This document shows, one piece after another, positions 63,855-64,000 of a stretch of 64,000 nucleotides of DNA. Position 1 is the first letter of the stretch. The number at the start of each line of letters is the position of its first letter. Source of the DNA: Lysobacter_C viscosus (GTDB lineage Bacteria > Pseudomonadota > Gammaproteobacteria > Xanthomonadales > Xanthomonadaceae); contig NZ_JBJMAV010000004.1 of the NCBI RefSeq assembly GCF_046600715.1, forward strand, positions 230,992 to 294,991, written 5' to 3'. The notes below the pieces were generated by a model. It made no database searches. It saw only the letters and a list, made by a program, of their open reading frames with translations, and was not told the DNA's origin. The position numbers were made by a program, and so were the translations under genes.

Positions 63855-64000
63855 TCATGGTCTGCGCGCCGCTGCCCGGGCCTTGGCACGCGCCAGCGCC
63901 GCAGCGGCCGCAGGGGGCAGGGGTGGTGGACGGGACGCTGCGGTTCCGGCGTCGGCGGCGACGGGGGGAGCTGGCGCCCGTCGTGCCGCCCGCTCCCGCC
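63855..64000 (-). CDS. partial C-terminal tail, probably RnfB
   Basis: A minus-strand frame enters from the window edge and ends at TGA 63855-63857. It encodes an Ala/Pro-rich tail ending AALARAKARAAARRP. This kind of Ala/Lys/Arg tail ends RnfB in Xanthomonadaceae, and rnfB usually lies just upstream of nth. No iron-sulfur motif is inside the window, so the identity is inferred from position and composition only. Confidence 0.45.
   Translation of the reverse strand, partial: RERAARRAPAPPVAADAGTAASRPPPLPPAAAAALARAKARAAARRP

Overview
The window is a GC-rich (roughly 70%) gammaproteobacterial chromosome segment. The gene order map-glnD-dapD-arsC-like-dapE, GTAG-headed REP elements of the Stenotrophomonas/Xanthomonas type, and the protein sequences all point to the Lysobacteraceae/Xanthomonadaceae (a Lysobacter- or Luteimonas-like organism). 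This assignment is inferred from the sequence alone. I see no prophage, insertion sequence, rRNA or CRISPR array, and one tRNA (Leu-CAG).

Layout. 0.46-6.5 kb: tightly coupled map, glnD, dapD, ArsC-like and dapE (N-terminal Met removal, nitrogen signalling, lysine/diaminopimelate synthesis). 6.5-14 kb: REP cluster, penicillin-acylase family protein, an asnB gene remnant, a DUF808 membrane protein, tpm and parC. 14.3-22.8 kb: an ECF sigma factor and RskA-like anti-sigma factor, followed by seven nearly all ATGA-coupled genes (desaturase, FAD oxidoreductase, DUF1365, CFA synthase, DUF2878, DUF1295, second CFA-like methyltransferase). This looks like a sigma-controlled membrane fatty-acid modification operon. 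22.8-28 kb: DUF4198 protein, tRNA-Leu, a GAF-PAS-PAS-GGDEF-EAL protein and xthA. 28-32 kb: copper genes (CopA-type ATPase, a 20-cysteine Csp-like protein, and a c-type cytochrome with a His-rich tandem-repeat tail). 32.3-37.5 kb: a small unknown gene, rnr, rlmB, a guanidine-II riboswitch with gdx/sugE, and rnt. 37.6-39.8 kb: a ribosomally made metallophore (bufferin/oxazolin-type) operon whose precursor combines four EGKCGEGKCG repeats with two EF-hands.

40-62 kb: what appears to be a phosphate-starvation superlocus. It holds pstS-pstC-pstA-pstB-phoU, an OprO/P-type porin, a complete 12-gene type II secretion operon (gspC to gspN), a TonB-dependent receptor and a lipoprotein. Pho-box-like direct repeats (two 7-bp units 11 bp apart) lie upstream of pstS, the porin gene and gspC, which suggests that PhoB controls both phosphate uptake and this secretion system. 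The order lipoprotein-TonB receptor-12 gsp genes resembles the elpS/T2SS locus of Caulobacter crescentus. The right edge holds a 2OG-Fe(II) oxygenase, nth and the probable tail of rnfB.

The most interesting items are the Pho-box-linked T2SS, the EF-hand metallophore precursor, the ECF-sigma lipid operon and the His-repeat cytochrome. Start sites were chosen from Shine-Dalgarno spacing and stop/start overlaps and were not tested by alignment.
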